10,898 nucleotides of DNA from Funneliformis mosseae (GCA_910592005.1 CAJVPP010003739.1:1-10898); one strand, 5' to 3'. Positions 1-8,171 are shown, counted from the first letter of the stretch. The notes: generated by a model not told the origin, from the sequence alone. Translations and numbers: made by a program.

Positions 1-76
1 TTGCGGTCATATGACTTTTCTAGCATTAATTCGCGTTTGTAGAGGGTGTGCGGATACTTTTGTCCACCCTCTGTAT
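1..76. mobile_element. Possible end of a Tc1/mariner-like transposon
   Basis: Positions 41-48 and 65-72 form a perfect 8-bp inverted repeat (AGAGGGTG / CACCCTCT) around a 16-nt spacer that contains GGATACTTTTGTCC. A GGATACTTTTGTCC-type sequence close to a GTA end is typical of Tc1/mariner terminal inverted repeats, as I remember that family. The flank before it is less AT-rich than the sequence after position 75, which fits an element boundary near 74-76. No transposase can be read and the partner terminus is not in the window, so this would be the last few dozen bases of an element extending to the left. The identification rests on motif resemblance alone. Confidence 0.35.
41..72. repeat. 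8-bp perfect inverted repeat
   Basis: AGAGGGTG at 41-48 is the exact reverse complement of CACCCTCT at 65-72, with a 16-nt loop. It lies inside the proposed Tc1-like terminus. Confidence 0.9.
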
Positions 77-165
77 TAAAATTAACAAATTTATATATAT
101 ATTTTTTGTCATATATCATATATACTAATTTTTTATATCAATCATTATCTAGAAAAGATTGTGCT

Positions 166-758
166 GAGTGAAAGTCGCGAAAGACCTTTATAAAAAAAGG
201 GATGAACAAATTATAAAATATGAGAAACGCGAGTTATTGTTAAATTTAGCTAATTGATTATACCATTCACCCAAAATTAGTGAAGATGATGAGGAAGATC
301 TAAGTAAAATTATCATCTATATTTATGATTACTCGTGACGCTCAAACAAGATTTGTAATCTATTTTCTTTTTCATGTCTGATTTATTTCATTTTGTAATA
401 TTTTTTTTTAGCTGAAAGTGCTACTTCAAAATGTTCTTGATCATCATTCTGAATCAATTCAAATGGCCAAGTTACAAAGAGATTGATAATATGATAATAA
501 GTCGCAACACTTCGATTATATGCATCTAGAAAATGCTTCTAAATGGGCATATATCGAACAAAAGGATATGGTATTCAACATAGAAATTGATGGCTAAAAA
601 GATGAAGAAAGACAAGAAGACGAAGAAAGTTTACAAGTTAGAAAAAACAAGTTAAAAAAAGGCAAAAGGAATATGAAATTAACAAAACGGAAGTAATTCT
701 AATTGATGGTCAAAAAACAGAAGCCATTTCTGATGATGATATTATGAATGATTATTAA
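166..758 (+). pseudogene. Unrecognised charged coding relic
   Basis: I do not recognise this protein. Frame 3 reads as plausible charged peptide from about 168 to 350, with stops at 255 (TGA) and 336 (TGA). It includes KRDEQIIKYEKRELLLNLAN and an acidic EDDEEDLSK stretch. A pyrimidine-rich tract ending in TTTAG at 411 is followed by a second block in frame 1 (412 to about 655), which includes KWAYIEQKDMVFNIEIDG and then a KDEERQEDEE acidic/basic run. A shift near the A7 run at 654-660 moves the reading to frame 3, which ends at TAA 756-758 after DDDIMNDY. An intron at 355-411 is possible because it begins GT and ends AG. The codon phases on its two sides do not match, however, so a frameshift is equally likely. 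The charged tail suggests a coiled coil. Two adjacent stops at 484-489 show that it is broken. Confidence 0.35.
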
Positions 759-1320
759 CGTATTTCTATTCGTCTTATTTTATTCTTTTTACATTTTTTT
801 AATTAGCTTTTATTTAGCCTTTTTATATCAAACCCATCTTAAAAGACATATAAATCGGCAAGTTCCTGCTCCTGTTAATAAAATTTATCTGTCAAATTTA
901 CTGAAGAATTTATTCTCTTTTATATTTGTTTATTTTACTTTTTTATTTTACACATATATATATATTTTTTTTATTCACTTTATTTTTACCATTCGCTTTC
1001 GCTTTAATTTATTCTTTATTTTTATGTAAATACTTAAAATATGAATGAACATTTCATATAATAATCAAATTATATATTGAACATTTTGTATAATAATCAA
1101 ATACTGTATATACTATATTTTATAAACAAATTCTTATTATTTTCCTATTTTTTGATGAAATTTAATTTTGAATTCCATACAATTTTTGTCTGAATTTTTT
1201 TCTGAAGTATGTCTAATTGGCTGCTAATCGGCAACCAGTCAGAATTTAAATTTTTTAGAAAAATCATACATCTTTCATCTAAGATTCTAAATAAAATCAG
1301 ACATCTGATTTTTGTCTGAT
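759..1320. other. AT-rich spacer without a recognisable gene
   Basis: This stretch is extremely T-rich. It holds a short AT microsatellite around 953-965, a two-copy 32-bp tandem repeat at 1046-1109 and, at its right edge, a hairpin at 1294-1322. The only open frame in it (748-1029) encodes a Phe/Tyr/Ile-rich string that poly-T composition alone would produce. The less AT-rich patch at 1211-1240 shows no clear family. Confidence 0.6.
1046..1109. repeat. Two-copy 32-bp tandem repeat
   Basis: TGAACATTTCATATAATAAT starts at 1046 and TGAACATTTTGTATAATAAT at 1078. Both are followed by CAAAT and an AT-rich tail, giving a period of 32 bp with a few mismatches. It lies in spacer sequence and has no evident function. 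Confidence 0.8.
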
Positions 1321-1322
1321 TT
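1294..1322. repeat. 10-bp perfect inverted repeat (hairpin)
   Basis: AAATCAGACA at 1294-1303 pairs exactly with TGTCTGATTT at 1313-1322 across a 9-nt loop. Further TGTCTGA/TTCTGAA words occur at about 1187-1207. It sits at the left edge of the readable LINE sequence and may mark the 5'-truncation junction or belong to a small flanking element. Confidence 0.8.
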
Positions 1323-2232
1323 AGACTATTTTAACTAGTAAATAAATACGTTATTATCTAATCATTATAACGTTTCCATTTCTATAGCTTTTACTTCTAT
1401 TAATCCATGTATTAACAATATCTTGATGATAAAGAAACTTGTTTTTTCATACCATGATATGAAAGATGATGATTAGTTAATATTTGCTAATGCTGTGAAT
1501 ACCCGTTGCAAAAATTCAAGACTTGCTTTCACAGATTTGAACAGTATTTTTAATATCTATAAAATAAACTTTATATGAGATCTTCTCCAAAAAGCCATTA
1601 TAGATGCAGCACTAAAATATATACTAAATAAATACACTTCTCATCATACCCATGATCTTTAACTGAAACTGCTCAAATTAGTTTACAAATGTATAAAACT
1701 CCTGCATAAATTGGAGTAAATTTCCAAATTATATCTTATTGACAGTTATTTTAACAACAAATGAGATATCTTGTTTGATAAAGCTTCACTTTTCACAATG
1801 GAGTATGATTCCTTCTTATCTACAACAGATACCTATACATTAAACTTTATATCATCAATGTTATCTCTTATTAAAGACCTAAAAAAGATCTTAATAGCCG
1901 CTGCAAAAATACAAGAAGTAGAATTTAAATCAAAATCTATACAGGGAGCGATAGATTACAAATGTGAAAATTTTACCAATAATCAATCAGCTATGTTTGA
2001 CTTTTTCCTTGATCGCCCTCGTACAACTATTCTCTTAAATCGTTATATCAACAATAATGGTCTATTCAAAGAGTTATTTATAGACCCTATAGATGTAAAA
2101 AGAGAAATGGTTTGATATTTTTAACAAGTTGTAGGATCTAGATATTCTAATCTACTGATTCCAAATCTATGAAAAGAGGAATATGCATCACTAAATAATA
2201 TTGAACCTAGCATCTATGACTCTCTCATGTGA

Positions 2233-3300
2233 TTTCCTATTAAAGAAGAATAGTCTGATATTCTTAGATCATTACCTAATGGTAAAGTTCCCAGCCCTTT
2301 TAAAATATCGAATGAAATGTTAAAACATCTTAGTCCTTTTGCATTTAAATGTTTTTGGAAGATTGCTTCTAGTTGTCTTTTGCATAACTTAATTTCTCAT
2401 AGATGGAACTTGGCTTTCATATATCTAATTCTGAAATCAAAATTATAGGAATACAATTTCAATCATACTAAACTGATCACATTATTAAAATGTCCTAGAA
2501 AACTTTCATTAAACTCATCAATAGTCAACTTCTCACTATTTTAGCTAAACATAATATTCTTAAAAGCAACAACTTTGCTGGTCTTTCCTTCAGAAGCATA
2601 TTTTAATCAAATATTTACTGCATATGGTAATACTGATGCTTACTACGTCCTTTCAGGTATTGACTAAGATAAAATTATTTCTCCAATATTATGGTGATTA
2701 TATTATGACCCACTGTTATGCAAAATTCAAAATTCCTCTTAGGATATATTCAAAACATTAACTGGAGAAAAGATCTTACTAATAATTCCACAACTCAGTT
2801 CACAAATCATGTCTTTACGTTTACATATATAGATGATACCCTTTGAATGGTGAATTTTAAAATGAATCTTCAAAACATAATGACTATTGCAGACCTTTCT
2901 TTACTCTCAACAGTATCCAAGTAAATTGAGACAAATTAGTTTTGCTAACAAATATTAGGGATACAAGTATTATTAACTTTGTGTTTAATAACAAGGACAT
3001 TTAGCTCTTACCACTCTCATATAAAGATTCTATTCGTTATTTTGGTATCTGGATATCACTATTTGATAACGCCTCATATATCAAAAATCAAGTTTCAACA
3101 GAATTCAAAAAAGTTAAAAATGTGTTAGATAAGAAATAGCTTATAGCCAAACAAATTGTTGCAGTTTTTAATTCTGTAATTATCTCATGAATTATTTACA
3201 AAACTAAACTGACCTTTCTACTTGCGAACTTTTGCAACGTTATGATAATCTCATTTTGAGCCTTTTTCAAAAATAAGCTCTATCTTACAAAATTCTTGCC
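2233..3300 (+). pseudogene. Reverse transcriptase domain of the LINE relic
   Basis: The landmarks, in order, are as follows. LRSLPNGKVPSPFKISNEML (about 2260-2319) is the N-terminal RT block in which LINE enzymes usually carry an NGKAPGPD/S-like motif. HRWN at 2398-2409 precedes the region where a proline-containing IPKP-like strand is expected. NNFAGL near 2570 leads into the first catalytic region, which is badly damaged. DKIISPILW (2668-2694) resembles the G..SP-L motif. YIDD (2826-2837) is the polymerase active-site box with both aspartates intact. YFGIWIS (3038-3058) matches the LG-containing thumb-side motif. A single missing base near 2500-2505, a second frame change near 2742 and a third before 2909 break the frame. 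I cannot see the first catalytic aspartate motif clearly. Confidence 0.85.
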
Positions 3301-4365
3301 TACCCTTATTATCCACTCAACTTTTGAATACAACTTGGCTTACCTTTATAACAAGCAAATGTTAGCCAAATCTTCTGATTTCCTCAAAATGATAAATGAC
3401 ATCACTCTACTAGGACATACTGCTAGGTTGAGAATCATACAACTTCAACTTTTAGAATGGTTACACCTTCACTTGTTACTAATTGACTTTATGATAATCC
3501 TTTGATCTTCAAAGACTGGTGGTCTTTCTTTTTATTAGCTACTAAACTGAACAGTTTTACTTTTGGTAAATGTTTGGATGAACACTTTGATCTCACCCAA
3601 ATTATGGGTGATTCTACATCTATTTCATTAATTTTACCTACAAATACTTACAGAAAATCTATCAAGAACATTCACATCTTATCAATTATATTCGTGGATT
3701 AACTTATATCTATAGATAAATGCCATCTTTTTACGTCCTTTGATATCAATTGACTTCTTAATACTAATATATCACATGCAAGTTAGTTTCTGATTCTAGA
3801 ATCTCAACTCCTTTCCAATAGCTCAACTAGGAATATTACGTACACTTGTCAATCTCATCCTTCGATATGTGATCTACCTTCGAGTACTATCTATTTAAAA
3901 GAAGATAACAATAATAATCCCACTTTTGTGATTATTTAGTCCAACCAATTTATGACTTATATAATTGAAAAAGTCAAAGCTATTACTAATGACATAATTT
4001 ATACTCAACATTACATATCCGTATATGACTCAAATTCTAGAGCTGATATCAATCCATATAACAGATGTAGTCTTTTTGATCTAATAGCAATCATCACTAC
4101 TGTTCACAAAAACATCTACAATTTTTGTGCAATGAAACTTTTACTCCAATTCTATACAGAAATCAAAATTTGATATAACAAACATATAGGATGAAGAAGC
4201 AGTCTTTCTGATCTTATGTTAAGAGAAGTCGTGCTATCTAAATTAACCAATCTATATCGATATCCAACCAGGCCTTTACTTGACTTGAATGTCTTACCAT
4301 TTGATGATTGTTTAATAAATTTACTTAATACTATTAAATCTAACTTTGTTTCTACTTCTTCTCTC

Positions 4366-4788
4366 CAATTTTATATAGATGGTTCTTTAACCTCTTTAGG
4401 CTTTTTGAATGTTTATTTGGGTGTTGTGTGATTACAGACTAATCCAAATTGACTATTACTGTCTTTCAATATTATTCTTTCATCACAAAACTCCTTCTCT
4501 ACCCTTGCAAAAATTATCGCTATTTTAGCTGCAATCTATATTTTACCCTTTAATTCTAATATTGAAATTTGCACTGATTCACAAGCTGCTATCTCCTCTT
4601 TTCAAAAACTGTCATTTCTCTTCTGTGATTCATTATCTATCAACCCCACTTTTAAAATTTTATATTTTCACATTTGGTCAATGTTATTTAGCCTATTAGC
4701 TCAAAATAATATATCTGTTTCATTCATCAAAATCAAAGCTCACATGGATGACCTCTTCAAAAATATAGTCGACAAACTTGCAAAATGA
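4366..4788 (+). pseudogene. RNase H domain of the LINE relic
   Basis: FYIDGS places the first catalytic Asp at 4378-4380. The strand normally containing the catalytic Glu reads STLAKIIAILAAIYIL, with Lys (AAA, 4510-4512) where Glu is expected; a single G-to-A change would explain it. CTDSQAAISSFQ supplies the second Asp at 4576-4578. KIKAH puts the His at 4741-4743, and VDKLAK puts the last Asp at 4771-4773, followed by TGA at 4786 where the family usually has a Trp-like residue. In the LINE the domain removes RNA from the RNA:DNA hybrid. Stops at 4429 and 4450 and the Glu-to-Lys change show that this copy is inactive. The family assignment is secure from motif order and spacing. Confidence 0.87.
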
Positions 4789-5130
4789 CTTCCTGCTCAC
4801 AATTTATCCATCAATAAAGATCATTTGGATCTAGACTACTATCTCTGCCACCACTCAATTCCAATTATAGCTTCCTATCGTTTTTTTATTAAAAACAAAA
4901 AACAAGCAGTCTGGGCTGAATCCTTGCTATCCTTATCACACCTAAGTCAATATCGTGACAAGTCTATCAATTGGTCTCTTCTCTTTAAAATTCTCAATGA
5001 TAAAGAATCTTCTTGTAAAACGTCCTTTATAGAATGCTTCAAAAAGAAATTTAAAATCAAGATGTTGCTTCAACTGCTCCCTACTTTAGAAGTAGTACAT
5101 ACTTGTATTCCTGATACATACAACTCAGCA

Positions 5131-5205
5131 TAATGCTTTCATTATCATTTACATATTGAAGACTTTGAATACCTGTAGCTGTATCCAAAAAATGATCCAA
5201 TCCTT
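5131..5205 (+). other. Zinc-knuckle-like LINE tail with lost cysteines
   Basis: After the TAA at 5131 the frame continues CFHYHLHIEDFEYL, a TAG at 5176-5178, then LYPKND. In related LINE tails this stretch usually reads as a C..C...ED.EH-LW-CP-like motif. Here the second and third cysteine positions are Tyr (TAT), one G-to-A step from TGT, and the expected Trp is TAG. The match to that motif is from memory of the family. Confidence 0.5.
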
Positions 5206-5702
5206 TAGGATATTGTTGCTGTACACAAAATAACATTTTTTACCCACCTCAAAGATATGAAAGTTCTAAAAATGATTCAATAATACAAGAAATATCATTA
5301 AATAATATCTGGACTCCTGCAACCAGCACAGCTGATTTTTGGATCCTTGACTTAATTAAAGGAATAATACCCTTATCTTTGTCTGACAAGATCACTGCTT
5401 GTGTATCTATAAAAGATTTATCACATGATCTCCTATTCTCCCTATATCACGATATCTCTACATCTTGTTACAAGATGTGGAAACATAGAAATGCTACTCT
5501 TAATAAATGAAAAATTGTAAATAATATTGAAGAAGACTACACTGTCCCTTGAATCTCCTCAGGTTTTTCACACTCTTCTCCTTTCACCTCAACTTCAAAT
5601 CCTACATCCTTTATAGCGACTACCGCCTATGACTCCTACTGGTTAAATTTTTGAAATGGCAGTAACCATGCCATCCCTTCCAGACGTTCGATAACTATAT
5701 AA

Positions 5703-5894
5703 TAGTTTAGTCTTATTTAAGTTTTTCTTTTCTTTTCTCTTCTGTTTATAGTTTGGTTCAGTAAAGTACAAAGTTGATATTGATAAAGTAGTTTAATTTA
5801 AATTAATTTATAGATATTTTTGTATTTTTTATTCTATTATATGTATTTAGTATTATATAAATTCAATAAAGATCATGCAAAACTGCCGCACTTC
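5703..5894 (+). other. LINE 3' untranslated region
   Basis: This is non-coding sequence between the last stop of the LINE protein and its A tail. It holds a pyrimidine tract (about 5721-5743) and the polyadenylation signal. No open frame or strong hairpin stands out. Confidence 0.7.
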
Positions 5895-5904
5895 AAAAAA
5901 AAAA
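5865..5904 (+). terminator. Polyadenylation signal and A tail of the LINE
   Basis: AATAAA lies at 5865-5870, and 24 nt downstream of it comes an uninterrupted run of ten A (5895-5904). This is the normal spacing of a cleavage/polyadenylation site and the expected 3' terminus of a reverse-transcribed polyadenylated LINE RNA. Confidence 0.8.
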
Positions 5905-5906
5905 CA

Positions 5907-5928
5907 TTATATCAGATTATTCTTCAAG
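5907..5928 (+). repeat. 22-bp direct repeat, left copy (likely target-site duplication)
   Basis: The 22 bases starting TTATATCAG and ending TTCTTCAAG are repeated without mismatch at 6781-6802. This copy lies 2 nt after the LINE A tail and directly before the SINE-like element. Confidence 0.85.
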
Positions 5929-5933
5929 GATTA

Positions 5934-6018
5934 GTGATCCTGGCTTAATCTATAAGGTATGAGTCCCTATTGTAGGTTACACTGCAATAATCATAGGTTC
6001 AGACCTTAGCTGAGGTAT
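5934..6018 (+). promoter_or_regulatory. tRNA-like pol III promoter region of the SINE-like element
   Basis: The A-box-like sequence is at 5941-5952 and the B-box-like sequence at 5996-6006, where TTCAGAC would be the T loop. The proposed T stem keeps about four pairs including one G-T. The acceptor stem does not pair well, so this is a decayed tRNA-derived head at best and not a tRNA gene. Confidence 0.42.
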
Positions 6019-6381
6019 AAACTAGATGATTTTTATAAGAATTTCATATATAACTGAACACGTGAGCATTTAAATTAATAAACGTTAAATACTGGTCAAT
6101 TGATCTATTGATTGACATTAATCATGTATAAATACTAGGTTTGAAGAATATGTAAATGTAAATGAAGCCAGATATCAACAGAAACTTAGCCTTTGCTAAC
6201 AGATCTGTAATGAATACTGTCTCACGTCTTCAAATTCAAGGCCTTTACACAAGTAAGAAAGTGATTAACCAGTAATTAGTAGATTTAAATTGACCGCAAG
6301 GAGGTGTAATGCTTAAGGTAATAATAGACTACATTGCATGTCACAGTACCTTCTAAATTGAATCATTACTAGGGTTAAAGG

Positions 6382-6398
6382 CTGAGTTTGATTCTCAG
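6382..6398 (+). repeat. T-arm-like hairpin within the SINE-like element
   Basis: CTGAG (6382-6386) pairs perfectly with CTCAG (6394-6398) around the seven-base loop TTTGATT. A 5-bp stem with a 7-nt loop is the geometry of a tRNA T arm, though the loop lacks the canonical TTC. Confidence 0.5.
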
Positions 6399-6780
6399 AT
6401 GAATTTGACGCTATAGGTATAAAACCACCATCTATGTAAAGGATCTGATTTTACAGTCTCAGTAGTCATCAATAGGGTAAATCCTATAAATTAGATTAGT
6501 AAAAATAGGGCCTGATAAGCTTTATAGTTAAAGTGAGCTTTCTATCCAAAGGTGATAGTATCCAATAAGATCTAGTGAATCTTATGATGCAGAGATAACT
6601 CGTTATAAGGTGGTCTATACTAAATAGTAACTGTATAAGAATATGCTTCTAAGTGGTTACTGTACTTCTTAAATGAGATTGAAAACTTAAAGAGATTATT
6701 TAATGCAGGATAACACTTATTTTACTTAGGATATGCCTTCTATTAACTCTTTAGCTATCGCACATTAATAGTAAAAAAAA

Positions 6781-6802
6781 TTATATCAGATTATTCTTCA
6801 AG
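6781..6802 (+). repeat. 22-bp direct repeat, right copy (likely target-site duplication)
   Basis: This is an exact repeat of 5907-5928, placed directly after the A8 tract that ends the SINE-like element. Confidence 0.85.
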
Positions 6803-6923
6803 ATTTAGACTTTAAAATAAATATAAAATTATGATTTTAACCCCTATAGTTAACCTGTTATAAGTTTTTAAGGTAACTAATAGTAGTTGCATTTCTTTTG
6901 CTTATTACTATATAATTCAGAAA

Positions 6924-6960
6924 ATAAGTCTTCTGCGTAATATATTAGCAGAAGACTTAT
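6924..6960. repeat. 13-bp perfect hairpin with palindromic loop
   Basis: ATAAGTCTTCTGC (6924-6936) is the exact reverse complement of GCAGAAGACTTAT (6948-6960). The 11-nt loop contains TAATATATTA (6938-6947), itself a perfect 10-bp palindrome. Confidence 0.93.
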
Positions 6961-6989
6961 ACTTTTCTAGATATATACTTGGATATAAT

Positions 6990-7145
6990 ATAAATGGGCT
7001 GTTCACAATAATACATATTGCATCTCTAACTTCGGACGTGAAATTAGTATACATGTACTAGTAATAAATAGGTAATAGTTGCTTAGTTGCAAGATATGCA
7101 CTTCTGGCAAATAAATGAGCTGGTCATAATAATGCCTATCACACT
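6990..7145 (+). repeat. Diverged direct duplication, period about 121 bp
   Basis: ATAAATGGGCTGTTCACAAT near 6990 matches ATAAATGAGCTGGTCATAAT near 7111. The similarity continues for about 34 bases with roughly three quarters identity and then fades. It is probably an old duplication within an unidentified repeat. Confidence 0.6.
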
Positions 7146-7352
7146 TCTGAGAAGTATAATACCTCAGCCTCTGCTTCTAATGGTATTAGATAATCAAAAA
7201 GTAGAATTAAACTTAGCCAGTAATATTGTGTAAGCTATCTAATGTGATTTATTATCTTATTATATCAGGATCAGCTTTTAGACTATATCATTCAAAATCT
7301 TCTTTACTAATTTTAAGAAAAGCACAACTATTAATTTTTTTTGTGAGTTTTA

Positions 7353-7410
7353 GAAATGTTCTGAGAATGTTCTGGGAATATTTCTATCACTAGTCTATAA
7401 CTATAAAAAG
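7353..7410 (+). promoter_or_regulatory. Heat-shock-element-like cluster upstream of a TATA box
   Basis: Alternating GAA and TTC triplets occur at 7353, 7359, 7365, 7370, 7376 and 7382, including the exact unit GAATGTTC (7365-7372). TATAAAAAG follows at 7402-7410. The arrangement resembles a heat-shock-factor-responsive promoter. However, most gaps between triplets are 3 nt instead of the canonical 2, and part of the pattern arises from an 11-bp tandem repeat at 7355-7376. If it is a promoter it would drive transcription to the right, towards the gag relic about 1 kb away. Confidence 0.35.
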
Positions 7411-7798
7411 GTGTTCAGTACTGTAATAGGATTACGTGATTGATGCAGTAGGTGTTGTAAACATAATAAAATTAACAAAAATTCAAATTTCTCACTAGTT
7501 TTATGACAGCTTCACAGTAGTTTCTGAATATTATTAAGTCACTATCATGGTGTCAAGCTGGATTCTCAAATCACATACCCAAAAGATTAGCTGAAATTAT
7601 GGTATAATGCTAGTAAAAATTAATCACAAATTTCCTGCGTCACCTGACACTATATTTTTTTATCACATTTTGATATCTAGAAAGACAACTAAATAGGCAC
7701 AAAGGTAGATACTCTAATATAGAATCCAGCACTTAACCAGATATGAGAGGTCAGCATTCTTAACATTGTTATAGAAAAATATTGATCCAAAAGATCAT

Positions 7799-7836
7799 GT
7801 GATACACGTGACTAAAAGGCATATTTACTGTATCAC
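7799..7836. repeat. 8-bp inverted repeat overlapping a CACGTG site
   Basis: GTGATACA (7799-7806) pairs exactly with TGTATCAC (7829-7836). CACGTG, an E-box-type palindrome, lies at 7805-7810. Confidence 0.75.
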
Positions 7837-8084
7837 GTTAGATGATAAAGATAGTGAAAATGAGAGAAATGAATTAAATAAAGGTTATGCGAAAAACCCA
7901 GAAGTCACCAAAAAATTCTATTATATTATTAATCGTTTTGTATTATTAATCATTTATTATTTATAATCAATTAATATTTTATTTATTTATATTAGCAAAT
8001 TTAGTATAAATAGGATAGCTTTAAAACTTAGTTAAGAAATAATATTAAGTAATAATAGATAGTAGTAGATAACAAAAAATAATT

Positions 8085-8098
8085 AATTGTATACAATT
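8085..8098. repeat. 14-bp perfect palindrome
   Basis: AATTGTATACAATT is its own reverse complement. It could be a dimeric protein-binding site or chance in AT-rich DNA. Confidence 0.85.
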
Positions 8099-8141
8099 GG
8101 AACTTAATTAGTTTTTATCACTAACAAGATAAATACTAATA

Positions 8142-8171
8142 ACAATTATATACTAACAAATATAATTGTAG
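8142..8171 (+). other. Branch-point-like TACTAAC in a hairpin loop, then TAG
   Basis: ACAATTATA (8142-8150) pairs exactly with TATAATTGT (8161-8169). The ten-base loop begins TACTAAC (8151-8157), the strong fungal intron branch-point sequence, and TAG follows at 8169-8171 at a workable distance. No convincing 5' splice site or coding exon could be paired with it. Confidence 0.35.

Larger units (their letters stand above)
1360..5702 (+). pseudogene. LINE polyprotein relic (EN stub, RT, RNase H)
   Basis: The protein can be followed through several frames. Frame 1 covers about 1360-2504, frame 3 about 2505-2660, and frame 1 again about 2662-2742, containing ISPILW at 2677-2694. Frame 3 then carries YIDD at 2826-2837. 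Frame 2 runs from 2909 to about 3500 with YFGIWIS at 3038-3058, frame 1 from 3502 to about 5290, and frame 3 ends at TAA 5700-5702. The first block ends an endonuclease domain, with an SNH triplet near 1360 where SDH is usual. The RNase H core spans about 4366-4788. In frame 1, 1441-2448 contains eleven in-frame stops and 3502-5133 contains ten. The protein would reverse-transcribe its own RNA at a nicked chromosomal target. This copy cannot do so. Conserved motifs between the stops show that it was once a functional family member. Confidence 0.88.
1321..5904 (+). mobile_element. Degenerate 5'-truncated LINE with A tail
   Basis: This is a non-LTR retrotransposon copy. The order is: end of an AP-type endonuclease domain, reverse transcriptase, a long linker, RNase H, a zinc-knuckle-like tail, 3' UTR, AATAAA at 5865-5870 and A10 at 5895-5904. 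Endonuclease plus RNase H on one polyprotein occurs in I/Tad-like LINE groups, but I cannot place the clade further. The gag-like first ORF and most of the endonuclease are absent, so the copy is 5' truncated at or before about 1321. The exact left edge is uncertain. I found no target-site duplication joining its left edge to the sequence after the A tail. Confidence 0.88.
5929..6780 (+). mobile_element. SINE-like non-autonomous retroelement
   Basis: These 852 bp lie between two perfect 22-bp direct repeats and end in A8 (6773-6780). That is the signature of an element inserted by target-primed reverse transcription. No reading frame of useful length is present. Near the 5' end, TGGCTTAATCTA (5941-5952) fits the RNA polymerase III A box at about ten of twelve positions. 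GGTTCAGACCT (5996-6006) is a weaker B-box match, 43 nt further on. A second T-arm-like hairpin at 6382-6398 could reflect a dimeric structure. The length is above the usual SINE range of a few hundred bp, so the element may be composite or may instead be a processed structural RNA. Its insertion just behind the LINE A tail is common for A-tail-targeting elements. Its boundaries are well supported; its class is less so. Confidence 0.6.

Noticed and set aside
748..1029. A 93-codon open frame rich in Phe, Tyr and Ile
   Set aside because: It is read from T-rich low-complexity DNA, overlaps the end of the upstream relic in another frame, and has no domain-like pattern.
5934..6018. A functional tRNA gene
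   Set aside because: The A box fits, but the B box is weak and the acceptor stem does not pair.
1318..6811. GATTTAGACT at 1318-1327 and 6802-6811 as the LINE target-site duplication
   Set aside because: The right copy does not start after the LINE A tail but beyond the 22-bp repeat of the downstream element. A 10-base match is easy by chance in DNA this AT-rich.
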